Origin: Planctomycetaceae bacterium
GTDB lineage: Bacteria; Planctomycetota; Planctomycetia; Pirellulales; Pirellulaceae
Direction: 5' to 3'
NCBI GenBank assembly: GCA_020638975.1
Contig: JACKHN010000009.1
Span: forward strand, 186,001-250,000
Length of the DNA: 64,000 nucleotides
Made by a program: the position numbers and the translations under genes. Below are positions 1 through 8,712 of this stretch, one piece after another; within the stretch, counting starts at the first letter, position 1, and each line of letters opens with the position of its first letter. The notes below the pieces were generated by a model. The model saw nothing but the letters and a program-made list of their open reading frames with translations, was not told the origin of the DNA and made no database searches.

Positions 1-414
1 AATCGCCGGATCAATCGACCGACCGTGGCAAATCGCTCGATTCGCGATCGCTCGGCCTGACGGACCGTTCACATCCCGACACGCCTTTGCAAACCGCAAG
101 TTCCGACGTACCGCGCGGGCATAATTCGACATCCTTCGCTGCAAGGTGACTCGCAGAAAGGCTTTCAGCCGATACTCACGCCGACGCAGCGGCCCCTCAA
201 AACGATACTTGTTCAACGCATTGAGCAGCCATAGGACTGCTTCCTGTCTGGCGTCTGCAGCATCTTGTTCCGACAAGCCGTAACTGCGTGCCAACGCGGT
301 CACGAGCTTGTTCTTTGGCTGCTCCCATCGGATTAATAGATAGTTGATGGCAATCTGTCTGCCAAACTGCGCCGCCAAGATCACGCGTTCTTCAAAGGTA
401 TAGGGACGCGACAT
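1..414 (-). CDS. Sigma-70 family RNA polymerase sigma factor-like protein, N-terminal part (runs off left edge)
   Basis: An open frame runs from ATG at 414 to the window edge without a stop: 138 codons seen, C-terminus missing. The stretch around residues 50-75 (SEQDAADARQEAVLWLLNAL, then NKYRF) resembles sigma region 2.1-2.2 (usual pattern DAEDLVQEAFLRLW..), and residues 83-100 (RLKAFLRVTLQRRMSNYAR) resemble the region 2.3-2.4 helix that contacts the -10 element. The following residues are Arg-rich. Planctomycetes carry many ECF-like sigma factors, so this would be one of them. The assignment rests on motif resemblance only, since region 4 lies outside the window. A different small helical DNA-binding protein is possible. 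Confidence 0.55.
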   Translation of the reverse strand, partial: MSRPYTFEERVILAAQFGRQIAINYLLIRWEQPKNKLVTALARSYGLSEQDAADARQEAVLWLLNALNKYRFEGPLRRREYRLKAFLRVTLQRRMSNYARAVRRNLRFAKACRDVNGPSGRAIANRAICHGRSIDPAI

Positions 415-1102
415 GATTGTTCCTCCTCGTCACCGAAGGACTCTTCTCCAAGCCGCAAGCAAAGGCGTGCCCGCGCAAACCGCCCTGCCCCTACCTTATC
501 TATTGAAAAATGGACCCGAACCCGGGTCGGAAAAAATCCCAAACTTTTTTTCCGGAGCAGAATTCACGCGCGACCTGCCTGCCTCGTTTAACGCCCAGCT
601 GGCGGTGACGACTGCCTCGGCGCGATCCAAGGCGACGAGTGGGGGCTGCCCGTAGCGGAAGGCCAATGTTGGGAACACTGATCTCCGCTGATCTTCACTA
701 ATGAAGAAGAGAAGGGCGATGCCGGACGATCCTCGATTTGCGTAAGAGTGTTCAGCTGAGTGAAGTTGGTGCAAGACGCACTGCAAACACTAGCCGTATT
801 GGCGATAGCCACGGTTCCTTCATCCAACCGTGGCTATCGCCAATACGGCTGATAAATCAAATTCTGAAGTACTGCCTACGAGCGAAGATTAGTGAGAATC
901 AGCGTTACCCTGCGCCCCTTTGCACGACATCGAGAGCATCTGCCCAAACACAATCACTAGTTCGCCGCGCCCGATCACAGCTTCTTCGCCTTCTCCAATT
1001 ACTCGCCAAACTTCTTTTTGTCCTATAAATCCGAACCGTTGACGGTGGAACGGACGCGACCCTGGACGCCATGATCGCGAGTCCCAGAATATGTCGTCCG
1101 AA
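415..1102. other. Gene-poor stretch with a long palindrome
   Basis: No open frame here has convincing protein character or a ribosome binding site. The only clear structure is the 25-bp palindrome at 792-850. The frames that cross 496-827 on the minus strand and 738-1028 on the plus strand have no recognisable motif and no Shine-Dalgarno sequence. Confidence 0.5.
792..850. repeat. Perfect 25-bp inverted repeat, 9-nt loop
   Basis: The left arm 792-816 is the exact reverse complement of the right arm 826-850; the loop is CCTTCATCC. There is no T-run on either side, so a simple intrinsic terminator is unlikely. It may be a REP/MITE-like element or a strong cruciform or RNA hairpin. Confidence 0.85.
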
Positions 1103-1369
1103 TCATTTCGGCTTCTTCCCCTTCACGGCCAGGATGACGATGAGCACAATCACCGCCAAAACCGCCATCCCGCCGAGTTTCTTCGACAGCTCGTGCGTAT
1201 CGATCGTCATGGACCCGGCACCCGCATCCTGCTGGGCCAGTGGCAGCGGTAAGCTCATCGACGTCGAGTCCAGCGGGGCGACAAGGTGCCCGTTGGAAAT
1301 CCCGAGATCCCGTCCGGATGCAACCGAGGGAATGAGCAGGAGTAACAAGATGGCGAAGCGATGAAACAT
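1103..1369 (-). CDS. Small secreted or membrane protein, unknown function
   Basis: An 88-aa protein if translation starts at ATG 1369, preceded by a purine-rich GAAAGC. The longer frame up to 1438 adds 23 residues without membrane character, so the shorter start is preferred. Residues 1-19 (MFHRFAILLLLLIPSVASG) form a clear signal peptide. A second hydrophobic segment near the C-terminus (MAVLAVIVLIVILAV) is followed by KGKKPK, which gives a single-pass tail with a basic cytoplasmic end. The middle is short and polar. No family was recognised. It stands alone, 180 nt from the immunity-like gene at 1554. Confidence 0.5.
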   Translation of the reverse strand: MFHRFAILLLLLIPSVASGRDLGISNGHLVAPLDSTSMSLPLPLAQQDAGAGSMTIDTHELSKKLGGMAVLAVIVLIVILAVKGKKPK

Positions 1370-1553
1370 GTTTTGCTTTCGTTGTAGTTGGTTTGCGGAT
1401 CGGTGTAGCTTGGAGCTAATTCTTGTCATGCGGAGCATGACCTACTTAACTACTTAACTTTGCGCCCAGCGCCTGGGGGCCACTTCAAAGTGCCTCACGC
1501 CATAAAACCCAAGGAACAGGTACCGGCCAGTTCCGCTAATGCCGTTTGACATG

Positions 1554-1901
1554 TTAGTACGGCACTACGATCTCCCATTCCTCTGCGTCAATCGCCCTTA
1601 CAACTGGTGTCGAGTCGTCCTTATAAATCTCCAGTTCAGATAATCGACCGTTTAGAACGTGGAGTAACGCATGGATGCAGACATCATCTGAATCCAAACA
1701 ATGTGCTTCCACCGGTATGCGTTTGGACACATCAGCGTGCGTGTCTTCATGTACTTCAAAACGCAGGCTCCCATTGAGGTCGATTGGTTCTACGGTGGCA
1801 GAAGTCAATTGAGCGAGCAGTTGTTGACGTCCAAGAAACTCGATAGCTAGTAATCTGGAAACTAGGTCGCGTTCGTCTTGACGAAGTGGTCGAAAGGGCA
1901 T
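1554..1901 (-). CDS. Probable immunity protein of the HINT toxin cassette (115 aa)
   Basis: A small soluble protein of 115 aa. The pattern HALLHVLNGRLSELEIYKDD followed by a short acidic C-terminus resembles bacterial immunity-type proteins of the DUF6984 kind (family name from memory, not checked). ATG 1901 is preceded by ACGAGG at a good distance. The gene lies 15 nt downstream of the TAA at 1917-1919 that ends the toxin once its frameshift is corrected. That is the usual toxin-then-immunity spacing and fits co-translation. Its role as antidote to the upstream toxin is inferred from position and composition. Confidence 0.6.
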   Translation of the reverse strand: MPFRPLRQDERDLVSRLLAIEFLGRQQLLAQLTSATVEPIDLNGSLRFEVHEDTHADVSKRIPVEAHCLDSDDVCIHALLHVLNGRLSELEIYKDDSTPVVRAIDAEEWEIVVPY

Positions 1902-1916
1902 CGAATACCTCGTTAG

Positions 1917-2660
1917 TTATGGTACGTAGTAGGTACCGACATTAATCAGTGTTCTCGAAAGCGTGTGCGCACGATATTCAATAGTTGTTCCTTGCACAGC
2001 AACTCGTCCCCAAAAAAACCTCCCGCGAATTGCGTTCCTTGCGATGCTTGGGATTGAATCTTCCGAGTAATCGCACCTTCTACGATGCTCGAGCTCAGGC
2101 CGGTTCCTTCTAGATGGCGTGCCCCGTGACCAAAAGCGGTGTTTATGCAGGAATTATGTACCAGCATACCAAGTGACGAAACTTGGTACACGTGTTGACC
2201 CTGCACTTCGAGGTTATAGACTCGGATTGGTTCGGCGATTTTCTCGACGCGAGAGATTTTCCGAGGACCATCGTCGCAGAGGACCAAGTTGCCGGGGTGC
2301 AACTCGTGAGCTTCGACAAAGTCTTTGGCTTCGACGGACCAGGTGATGTGATTGGGCGTGCAACGGATTGGCTCGTCGAGTCCGTCGAGGTACATGCAGA
2401 TCGTTTCCGGCGCAACGTGCGTGAAGGTGCTGATGACGATGCGGCCTTCGCCGAGGGTAATCGGCGGACACGGCCAGATGGAAATCACCTCCGCCGGTTC
2501 GTCGATGCCGATTTCCGGGACGTTCAGCATCATCGTCGACTTGCCGTCGGCGAGATGCTCGTTGATCCAAGTGGCTGCTCGGAGCACGAATTCGTGCTGC
2601 GAGGTTCGCAACGTACTCTTCGGACAGATTCTTGGATGCACGTCGGACCAACTGCGGCAT
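1917..2660 (-). pseudogene. HINT-domain polymorphic toxin cassette with two frameshifts
   Basis: The recognisable core is a pretoxin HINT domain: CTPNHITWSVEAKDF, then VYNLEVQGQHVYQV and the terminal LGMLVHNSC, which in polymorphic toxins marks autocleavage just before the toxin. The downstream domain begins GHGARHLEGTGLS and, in the -1 frame, ends FFWGRVAVQGTTIEYR .. INVGTYYVP. This looks like a small nuclease-type toxin, perhaps of the BECR fold (inference). The frame breaks at about 2600-2604 (apparent loss of a TC dinucleotide between SEEYVANL and SQHEFVLR) and at the T7 tract (A7 on the plus strand, 2012-2018). As written, translation stops at 1946. ATG 2660 has GGCGGTGAG upstream. It is short, like an orphan cassette behind a main toxin gene. 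Confidence 0.7.
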
Positions 2661-2695
2661 AGTAAACTCACCGCCGAGTGCCCTACACGCAGACG

Positions 2696-3067
2696 CTAGC
2701 TCTCGCTTTGTTGCATATCCGCTTGATTCAGAGTGGCTATTATGTCCTCCACAAGTGAGTGCTGGGCGATCAATCTGGAACGTCGCTTCCCGATACTCAG
2801 AATCGGGGAGTCAAGAAAATAACCAAGGTGATAAATGTAGAAGTCCTCCTCGAGTCCGCGGTGGCGAGTAAAGCCAGGAATTAGAGTCACTTCCTCGCCA
2901 TCGCGCGTCACAGACCCCTTTCGAAACTCGATGGGTGTCACCTCTGGAGGGAGGTCTGCCGCATCTATCAACAAAGGATCAAGTTCAACTTCGAAGCCCG
3001 CGTCTCCGAGCATCCGATGCCAAGTCAGAACCGTCTCTCGAGGGAACTCGTCGTGCGTGTATCCCAT
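2696..3067 (-). CDS. Possible immunity protein for the stalk-type toxin (123 aa)
   Basis: The frame is open up to 3235, but ATG 3067 is the best start: GAGGAGG lies 11 nt upstream and overlaps the TGA that ends the preceding gene (3084-3086), so the two are probably coupled. The 123-aa product begins MGYTHDEFPRETVLTWHRML and is acidic and soluble, without a signal peptide. No family was recognised. Its place directly after the large secreted protein, and before the HINT cassette and its antidote, is where an immunity gene is expected in a polymorphic toxin locus. That role is inferred. Confidence 0.45.
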   Translation of the reverse strand: MGYTHDEFPRETVLTWHRMLGDAGFEVELDPLLIDAADLPPEVTPIEFRKGSVTRDGEEVTLIPGFTRHRGLEEDFYIYHLGYFLDSPILSIGKRRSRLIAQHSLVEDIIATLNQADMQQSES

Positions 3068-3083
3068 TTCAGGGCATTCCTCC

Positions 3084-5163
3084 TCACAGGAAAATGTTCC
3101 ATCCTCGCAAGAATGCAAGTCCCGCTGCTCTGGCGCAACTACCTGCGTAAAATGTCGAACTTGCTGCGGCAGGATTAACAATAGGAACTGCAGGCAGCGT
3201 AAACCGCATACCGAGAACAATGTGAGGTCGCGCAACCGAAGTCAAGACACCCGTTCCTCCGTCAAACCACGTGGCACCCACTCGATAAGACACGTGGAAG
3301 CGAGGATACCATCCAACACCCGGCGTAAGTGTGGGCAGGCTAAGCGCCGGAATTGCCGCCATCAGGGTCACCGCACTCTGCCCTCCGATAAACTTGCTCC
3401 GGCCATGCACGGCATCGGACTCATGGACCAGCACGCCCCGACTCCAGTCAGGTGATTCCAATTGCGGCTCGTCCGTCAGGACACCTACCATGCTTGTACT
3501 GATGCTAAGATTGACTGCTCCGACCGCGATATCTTGGACACCATTTACCGTATTAAGAACACCTTGATACCAGCCCAATACAAACTGCTTGGCGACTTCT
3601 GCCGACTGGCCCAGCGTCGTATCAGGGACCGATGTCACGCCGCTGATTGCTCGCAAGGAATCAAACGCGGCCGGTCCTGATTCGAGCGCCGTTTGGGCTG
3701 CATTCATCTCATTGGTCGCCGTAAGCAGTGCCGAGTCGAGCGACATCGTGAGGCTCGCGTTGGCAACAGCCATGGCCCCCTCCGCGATGGTCCTGGCAAA
3801 GGCGATGTTGAACTCCATCATTCCCCGCGCGGCTGCTTCGCTGGCCACCCAAATGGTCGTGGCGACGGCGATCGAATTCTCGTATGCCGTGTTGGCGGCC
3901 GCTTCGGCGATTACCCAGGCGTCGTCAGCTGCCTGGACGGCGAGATCGTAGTCCGCTCGAGCATCTGCTTGGGCGATGCCCCAATCGCTGTCCGCATCCG
4001 CCACCGCTTGATCGTATTGCAATTGAGCCGCTGTATTTTCAGTAGCAAACGCATTATCGGCGACCAGCACCGCCGCGTCGTAAGTCAGCGTCGCCGCAGC
4101 TTCGGCGGCGTCCCATACGGCGGAAGCGTCGCGTTCAGCCTGATCGTAGACGGCCTGGGCGGTTGTCTCGGCGGTCGATCGGGTTGCCGAAGCGTCTCGC
4201 TCGGCAGTCGTCCAGGCCGTATCGGCGGCAGTGGCGGCGACTTGATAGACGGCATCCGCAGTTGTCGCCGCCGTGTTCCAAACGGCTTCCGCGGTGTCGG
4301 CCAGTCCTTGCCACGTGGCAAGGGCATCGATTTCGGCTTGTGTGGCGATGGATGCTGCGTCGGCGATATCCAACTCGTACTGATCCCATGCCGTCTGTTC
4401 GTCGGAAACCCACGTCGTCCACGCACCCGACTCGATTCCCGAGAACGTGGTCGCCGCGTTATTGACCGCCGTGTTGTAGTTGGCTTGGGCCATTTGCATG
4501 TCCGACGCGTATTGATTCCAAACGGCGGTCCAGCAAGTCATGTCCATCATCATCATGTCGCAGGAGTTGTTCCACATAGCCGAATCGGCATTGGACATGG
4601 CTTGGTCGTAATCGTCCTGCGCAGTGCGAACATCATCTTGGTAGGTCTGATACGCTGGATTGACGATGCCGTTGTAAGTCGCGGTCGCCGAATTGACGGC
4701 TCCGTTGTACGTTCCTTCGGCTGTGGAAGCGGCACCTATGTAGTCGGCGTTGGCGAGTCGTACGCACCATCGAGAACGGCGTTCGCGCTATCGATTGCCA
4801 CTTGGTAAACAGAGATTGCTCCCGAGACCGCCGTATCGTACATGTCCGTGATCGACGTGATGGTCGTGTTGTAGCTGTCGATCACGGTGGTAACACTGTT
4901 CTGAAACGACACCGCGAAACTGCTCAACGAACTGATATAGGCGTTCCACGCGGCTTCTTCGGGAGTTCCTACGATCGCCGCCGTCACATCTCGCTGGCGA
5001 GACAGTCTACGTAAGCTGTAACATCCGTGTCGGTCGCTCCGCTGTCAGGTAAAAGGCAATCGGCAGCCAACATGTGGCGATCTTCCAAAGACTCGAATAC
5101 GAATCGTCGCGTGCGGCCCCGCCGATGACGTTTTGATTTTTTAGATTTTGCGAGCAACTTCAT
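3084..5163 (-). pseudogene. Large secreted stalk-like protein of a polymorphic toxin locus, broken by two frameshifts
   Basis: ATG 5163 opens a 59-codon frame with a basic N-terminus and RRFVFESLEDRHMLAAD, the planctomycetal secreted-protein signature; it stops at 4984-4986. The reading continues in another frame (about 4987-4755: TPEEAAWNAYISSLSSFAVS) and then in a third (about 4755-3084). The joins read naturally as ..LASEM/VTAAIVGT.. and ..LDGAYDS/ANADYIGAAST.., and each needs one extra base to be restored. The middle, about residues 90-370, is Ala/Trp/Asp-rich with repeated AWxxAExxA units, probably a long helical stalk. The last 150 residues are non-repetitive (VGATWFDGGTGVLTS). It is about 690 aa if joined. 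Several ATG or GTG codons could start fragments, but the joined frame is more likely the ancestral gene. Confidence 0.65.
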
Positions 5164-5531
5164 CGCGGTCTCCCCGGTGTAGAGAATATGTGGCGTTCAG
5201 TGACGAGAATTGGCAGACGAGTGATTGCCTTCCACAGATCTAATACACCGCTCGCCCGACTGTTTGCGCGCAGAACTCCGAGTTTTCTGGAAATTTTCAC
5301 AGGGCTCCTTCCCTCGCCTCTTCCTCGATCGCAGGGCCCCCGTGTCTTCATTCGGCGTAGGGTGCAGCGAGATTCAAACCCCACTAAAATCGATGAGACT
5401 TCAATTGAAAGACCGAAAGGTCCTGTACTCCGCCACTACTTCATTGACCACCGAGTGCCCAAAGCCCTATTCTAATTGATCGCGGGATCAACCAAGAATA
5501 CGAAGGCCCTCTTTTCGAAGAGCGATTTCCC
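5164..5531. other. Intergenic region between divergent genes
   Basis: This 368-nt gap separates the minus-strand stalk gene from the plus-strand permease. It holds a promoter-like pair at 5444-5473 and the small palindrome GATCGCGGGATC near 5479. No gene or RNA was recognised. Confidence 0.4.
5444..5473 (+). promoter_or_regulatory. Sigma70-like promoter upstream of the permease gene
   Basis: TTGACC (5444-5449) and TATTCT (5468-5473) are separated by 18 nt and lie about 60 nt before ATG 5532. The match to consensus is good but was found by eye. Confidence 0.45.
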
Positions 5532-6869
5532 ATGAGTACGTTCCAATTACTGTGTGCCGAGCTTCGACATCGCAAGATGAATGTCACGCTAAGTCTCTTA
5601 GCGTTGATTGCGGCGGCGACGTTGTTTGTGGCAAGTCCCACACTTCTGCGCGGCTATCAACAAGAGTCTGGTCTCCGACTCGCCAAGATGCAGCAAGAAA
5701 CGGATAGAGAGTTGCAAGCGATGCAAGAAAAAGCCAAAACCGATCTGGCCGAACTCGACACGCGAACCAAGCGGATCATGCGTGACTTAGGCTTCAATTT
5801 GCGAATCGTGCACCAGAACACGGACCTCGGTCAGCTGTACGCGAACTTCGTTTCCTACGACATGCCGGAAGCGTACGTCCAAAAACTCGCAGACAGCCCG
5901 GAGATCACAAAGATTGTCCATCTCGTCGCTTCGCTGAAGCAAATGGTCGAGTGGGAATCGAAGCCACGATTGTTGGTCGGCATCGCACCGGAAGCGACGC
6001 AATCGCACGTCGAGAAGAAGGCACCGATGGGCTTGCAGGTGAAACCGGGCATGGTCTACCTGGGCAACCTTGCCGCCGAGAGTCACGCGATCGGTGACAA
6101 GGTCGAAATTCTTGGCAAGCAATTCGAGATCGCTCATATCCTGCCCGCCCACGGTCGTGCCGACGAAGACATCGCGATCTTTATGAACTTGGCGGACGCA
6201 CAACAAGTCCTCAAGAAGCCTGGCAAGATCAGCGAGATTTTGGCGCTGGGCTGCAAGTGCAAAACCGTCGAACGCGTCGAAGAGATCACCGCTCAACTCG
6301 AACTCGTTCTGCCTGATACCAAGGTAACAGAACACCGCCTACAAGCCGTCGCACGCGAAGATCAGCGCAAGCTGGTCGAAGCCCATCACCAGCAAACGAT
6401 GGACGACTACGAAGCGAATCGACAGAAAATCGCTCAGCAGGAGCAAACCCATCGCGAACAGGTCGCCGGACTCCTGGCAGGCGTCACTTCCATCGTCACG
6501 CCGCTGATCGTCTTCGTCTGTGCCTTGTGGGTCGGCTTGCTGGCTTGGTCCAACGTCCGAGAGCGTCGAGCAGAAATCGGGCTGCTTCGCGCCATTGGGA
6601 AGCGAAGCGGAAGTATCGCCTCCTTGTTTCTCGGCAAAGCGATCCTATTAGGAATGGCTGGCGGAATCGTTGGCTGTCTACTCGGCTACCTCTCGGCGCG
6701 GTGGTTGGCGACCAGTGTTTTTGAAGTCACAGTCGAGAGCTTCACGCCCTCGACGCTCGCGTCGGCCTGTGCCATTCTGGGCACGCCGCTAGTCGCTGCA
6801 ATGGCCAGCTATCTGCCAACCCTTGCCGCCGTCAAGCAAGATCCCGCCGTCGTGCTGAGCGGCGAGTAG
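5532..6869 (+). CDS. FtsX-like ABC transporter permease
   Basis: A 445-aa membrane protein. A first membrane helix (about residues 15-38) is followed by a charged coiled coil (about 45-85), a large extracytoplasmic domain and a second Gln/Arg-rich helix (about 290-315). Three C-terminal helices (about 325-350, 370-395, 410-430) carry the FtsX pattern, with RERRAEIGLLRAIGKRSGSI after the second membrane helix and a final VKQDPAVVLSGE. FtsX/MacB-type permeases pair with an ATPase to work on the envelope or export lipids and peptides. No ATPase gene is adjacent, so the partner must be elsewhere or already past. AAGAGCG precedes the ATG. The substrate cannot be told. Confidence 0.8.
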   Translation: MSTFQLLCAELRHRKMNVTLSLLALIAAATLFVASPTLLRGYQQESGLRLAKMQQETDRELQAMQEKAKTDLAELDTRTKRIMRDLGFNLRIVHQNTDLGQLYANFVSYDMPEAYVQKLADSPEITKIVHLVASLKQMVEWESKPRLLVGIAPEATQSHVEKKAPMGLQVKPGMVYLGNLAAESHAIGDKVEILGKQFEIAHILPAHGRADEDIAIFMNLADAQQVLKKPGKISEILALGCKCKTVERVEEITAQLELVLPDTKVTEHRLQAVAREDQRKLVEAHHQQTMDDYEANRQKIAQQEQTHREQVAGLLAGVTSIVTPLIVFVCALWVGLLAWSNVRERRAEIGLLRAIGKRSGSIASLFLGKAILLGMAGGIVGCLLGYLSARWLATSVFEVTVESFTPSTLASACAILGTPLVAAMASYLPTLAAVKQDPAVVLSGE

Positions 6870-6971
6870 CGGCAGGATGACATAAAAATAAGGGCGCGAA
6901 AAGGAGAGTAGCGAGATCGATCGAATCTCTGTCTTCATCTTTTTGTCCGCACATTTTTTTGCCCTAAACTC

Positions 6972-7892
6972 TTATCGTGAACCGCTGCTCCGCGCCCACA
7001 TGTGAGCCAACATCGTTCCCGTCAACATGCAACCGAACGTATAGATCGCCGGCGCGATTGCCACGCCCGTCTGATCGGGAAAAAGTTTTACGGCCAACGC
7101 GGCCCCAAGCCCCGCGTTTTGCATTCCGACTTCAAGCGTCAACGCGCGACGCATCGGTTCAGGCAGTCGCATTCCCCAACCACCAGCGTACCCCGCCACG
7201 TAGCCAAGCAAGTTAACGGCTAACAGCGCTCCGAATAGGTCAACCCGCAACTTCTCCAATTGCGACCTCGAGATTGCCACGACCACGGCAATAATCCAAA
7301 GAATGGCAAGGTTCGCGACGATGGCACCATACCGCTGCGAATGTGTCTCTAAGTTCGGAAACCTTCGACTGAGCAAATGCCCAATGAGCACCGGCACCAC
7401 GACCGTTGTCACGAGTACCTTGCTGGCGTTCCACAGAATAGCGACGTCAACGCCATCCTTGCTTTGCAGCGCAAGGGCCAATACCAGCGGCACGGCGATC
7501 GGAGAAAGAAATGTCGCCGCTGTTGTCAGGCTGACCGAGTAGCTCGTGTTTCCGCGCGCATTCAACGTCAAGACGTTCGACGCCATCGCGCCCGGCACAC
7601 AGCCGACAACAACGATTCCGATGAACGCATCACCAGTCAATCCAAACGCTTTGCCCATCCCAAATGCGAGCAACGGCATGACCGCATATTGAAGAGCCGT
7701 CCCCGCGAAGACCGTCGGCCAACGAAGAAAAACTTGCCGCACTTCGTCTCGCGGCAACATCAATCCGATGCTGAACATCGTGATCGTGATCAACCACGGC
7801 AATGTGACTTTCGTCGCCACCAGCGGCTCAGGAAAGAAATAGGCAACTCCCGATGTCAGCAACAACCAGAGCAGTAGAAACCTTTCGAGCAT
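6972..7892 (-). CDS. Bile acid:sodium symporter (BASS) family transporter
   Basis: A 306-aa, highly hydrophobic protein with about nine to ten membrane helices. Family features are visible: the helix pair around TITMFSIGLMLPRDEV, the segment GCVPGAMASNVLTLNARGNT (helix-break region that in BASS proteins binds sodium), and LEVGMQNAGLGAALAVKLF in the second repeat, which forms the crossed helix. BASS proteins couple sodium to uptake of organic anions such as bile acids, pantothenate or pyruvate. The true substrate in a planctomycete is unknown. It is convergent with the permease gene and has no obvious operon partner. Confidence 0.85.
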   Translation of the reverse strand: MLERFLLLWLLLTSGVAYFFPEPLVATKVTLPWLITITMFSIGLMLPRDEVRQVFLRWPTVFAGTALQYAVMPLLAFGMGKAFGLTGDAFIGIVVVGCVPGAMASNVLTLNARGNTSYSVSLTTAATFLSPIAVPLVLALALQSKDGVDVAILWNASKVLVTTVVVPVLIGHLLSRRFPNLETHSQRYGAIVANLAILWIIAVVVAISRSQLEKLRVDLFGALLAVNLLGYVAGYAGGWGMRLPEPMRRALTLEVGMQNAGLGAALAVKLFPDQTGVAIAPAIYTFGCMLTGTMLAHMWARSSGSR

Positions 7893-8053
7893 TCAAACAC
7901 CTCTCCTCAGCCGCTATCTAAGACAGCAGCAAGTTACTCGATAGCAGACCGACCGGACATGTCACTCCACCCGATCGAGCCCCAGGCAGTGTGAGACAGC
8001 CTACAAAACGAGCTGAATTCCGCCCGAATATCGCATCAATCTGTAATGATTAG

Positions 8054-8083
8054 TTGACTTGTACGGGCGCAGATGCCGATAAT
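8054..8083 (+). promoter_or_regulatory. Sigma70-like promoter of the Cys-rich secreted protein gene
   Basis: TTGACT (8054-8059), an 18-nt spacer and GATAAT (8078-8083). The start codon follows about 90 nt downstream at 8173. Confidence 0.6.
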
Positions 8084-8172
8084 ACTGCCGCCTGGCAAGT
8101 TGAGCGGAAGAACTGCTCCACTCAAAAACCCGATCAGAAATTTCCTCCCCTCTCACATAGAAGGTGATCCAC

Positions 8173-8643
8173 ATGAAAGCTCGCTCCTTGTTCACAGCCG
8201 TCGCGTCTGTCGCTGTCCTCGCTGTATCGCTCTACGCCGCCGAAGAAATCAAGCTGGACGGCATCAAGTGCATCATGAATCCAAAGGCCGCTGCCAAGGC
8301 CGAGAAATCCGTCGATTACAAAGGTGGTCAAGTCTTCTTCTGCTGCGATAACTGCCCAAAGGGATTCGCCAAGAAGATCGAAGCTGGCGATAAGCTCGTT
8401 GCGGCCAAGGGCAACGCACAACTCGTCTCCACGGGTCAAGCCAAGCAAGCCAGCTGCCCCTTCTCGGGTGGACCCGCGAAAGAAGGCACCGAAGTCACGG
8501 TTGCCGGTGCCTCGGTGAAGTTCTGCTGCAACAATTGCCAAGCCAAGGCCAACAAGCTGGAAGGTGACGACCAACTTCTCGCCGTGCTTGGTGACGATGC
8601 CTTCAAGAAGGCTGGCTTCAAAGTCGGTGCAGACAAAGAGTAA
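8173..8643 (+). CDS. Secreted protein with two CxxC-type (YHS/TRASH-like) metal-binding modules
   Basis: 156 aa from ATG 8173, which has AAGGTG six nt upstream; a GTG three codons earlier lacks a ribosome binding site. Residues 1-22 are a signal peptide ending AVSLYAA. Two similar modules follow: KCIMNPKAAAKAEKSVDY .. GGQVFFCCDNCPKGF and, about 60 residues later, SCPFSGGPAKEGTEV .. ASVKFCCNNCQAK. Each has one Cys followed by FCCxNC, as in YHS/TRASH-like metal-sensing or metal-carrying domains. It ends in a Lys-rich tail. It is monocistronic, with a promoter before it and a strong terminator after it. A periplasmic metal carrier or chaperone role is inferred. Confidence 0.7.
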   Translation: MKARSLFTAVASVAVLAVSLYAAEEIKLDGIKCIMNPKAAAKAEKSVDYKGGQVFFCCDNCPKGFAKKIEAGDKLVAAKGNAQLVSTGQAKQASCPFSGGPAKEGTEVTVAGASVKFCCNNCQAKANKLEGDDQLLAVLGDDAFKKAGFKVGADKE

Positions 8644-8650
8644 GCTGATC

Positions 8651-8700
8651 GTACGTCAGGCTTCCTTGCCTGACATGTCAGCCTGAAAAGGCCGACGTAC
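8651..8700. repeat. Double-hairpin palindromic element
   Basis: Outer arms GTACGTC (8651-8657) and GACGTAC (8694-8700) enclose an inner hairpin GTCAGGC..GCCTGAC (8655-8661, 8668-8674) and a second one with GTCAGCCTGAAAAGGCCGAC. A related half element lies near 36240. REP-like in layout. Confidence 0.6.
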
Positions 8701-8712
8701 AGCAATATCACG

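Noticed and set aside
3693..4808. Long plus-strand frame of 371 codons antisense to the stalk gene
   Set aside because: It is the reverse frame of Ala-rich repeats with skewed codon use; no motif, and the minus strand carries the family signature.
5360..5400. tRNA-like T-loop word GATTCAAACCC
   Set aside because: No acceptor, D or anticodon stem can be formed around it.
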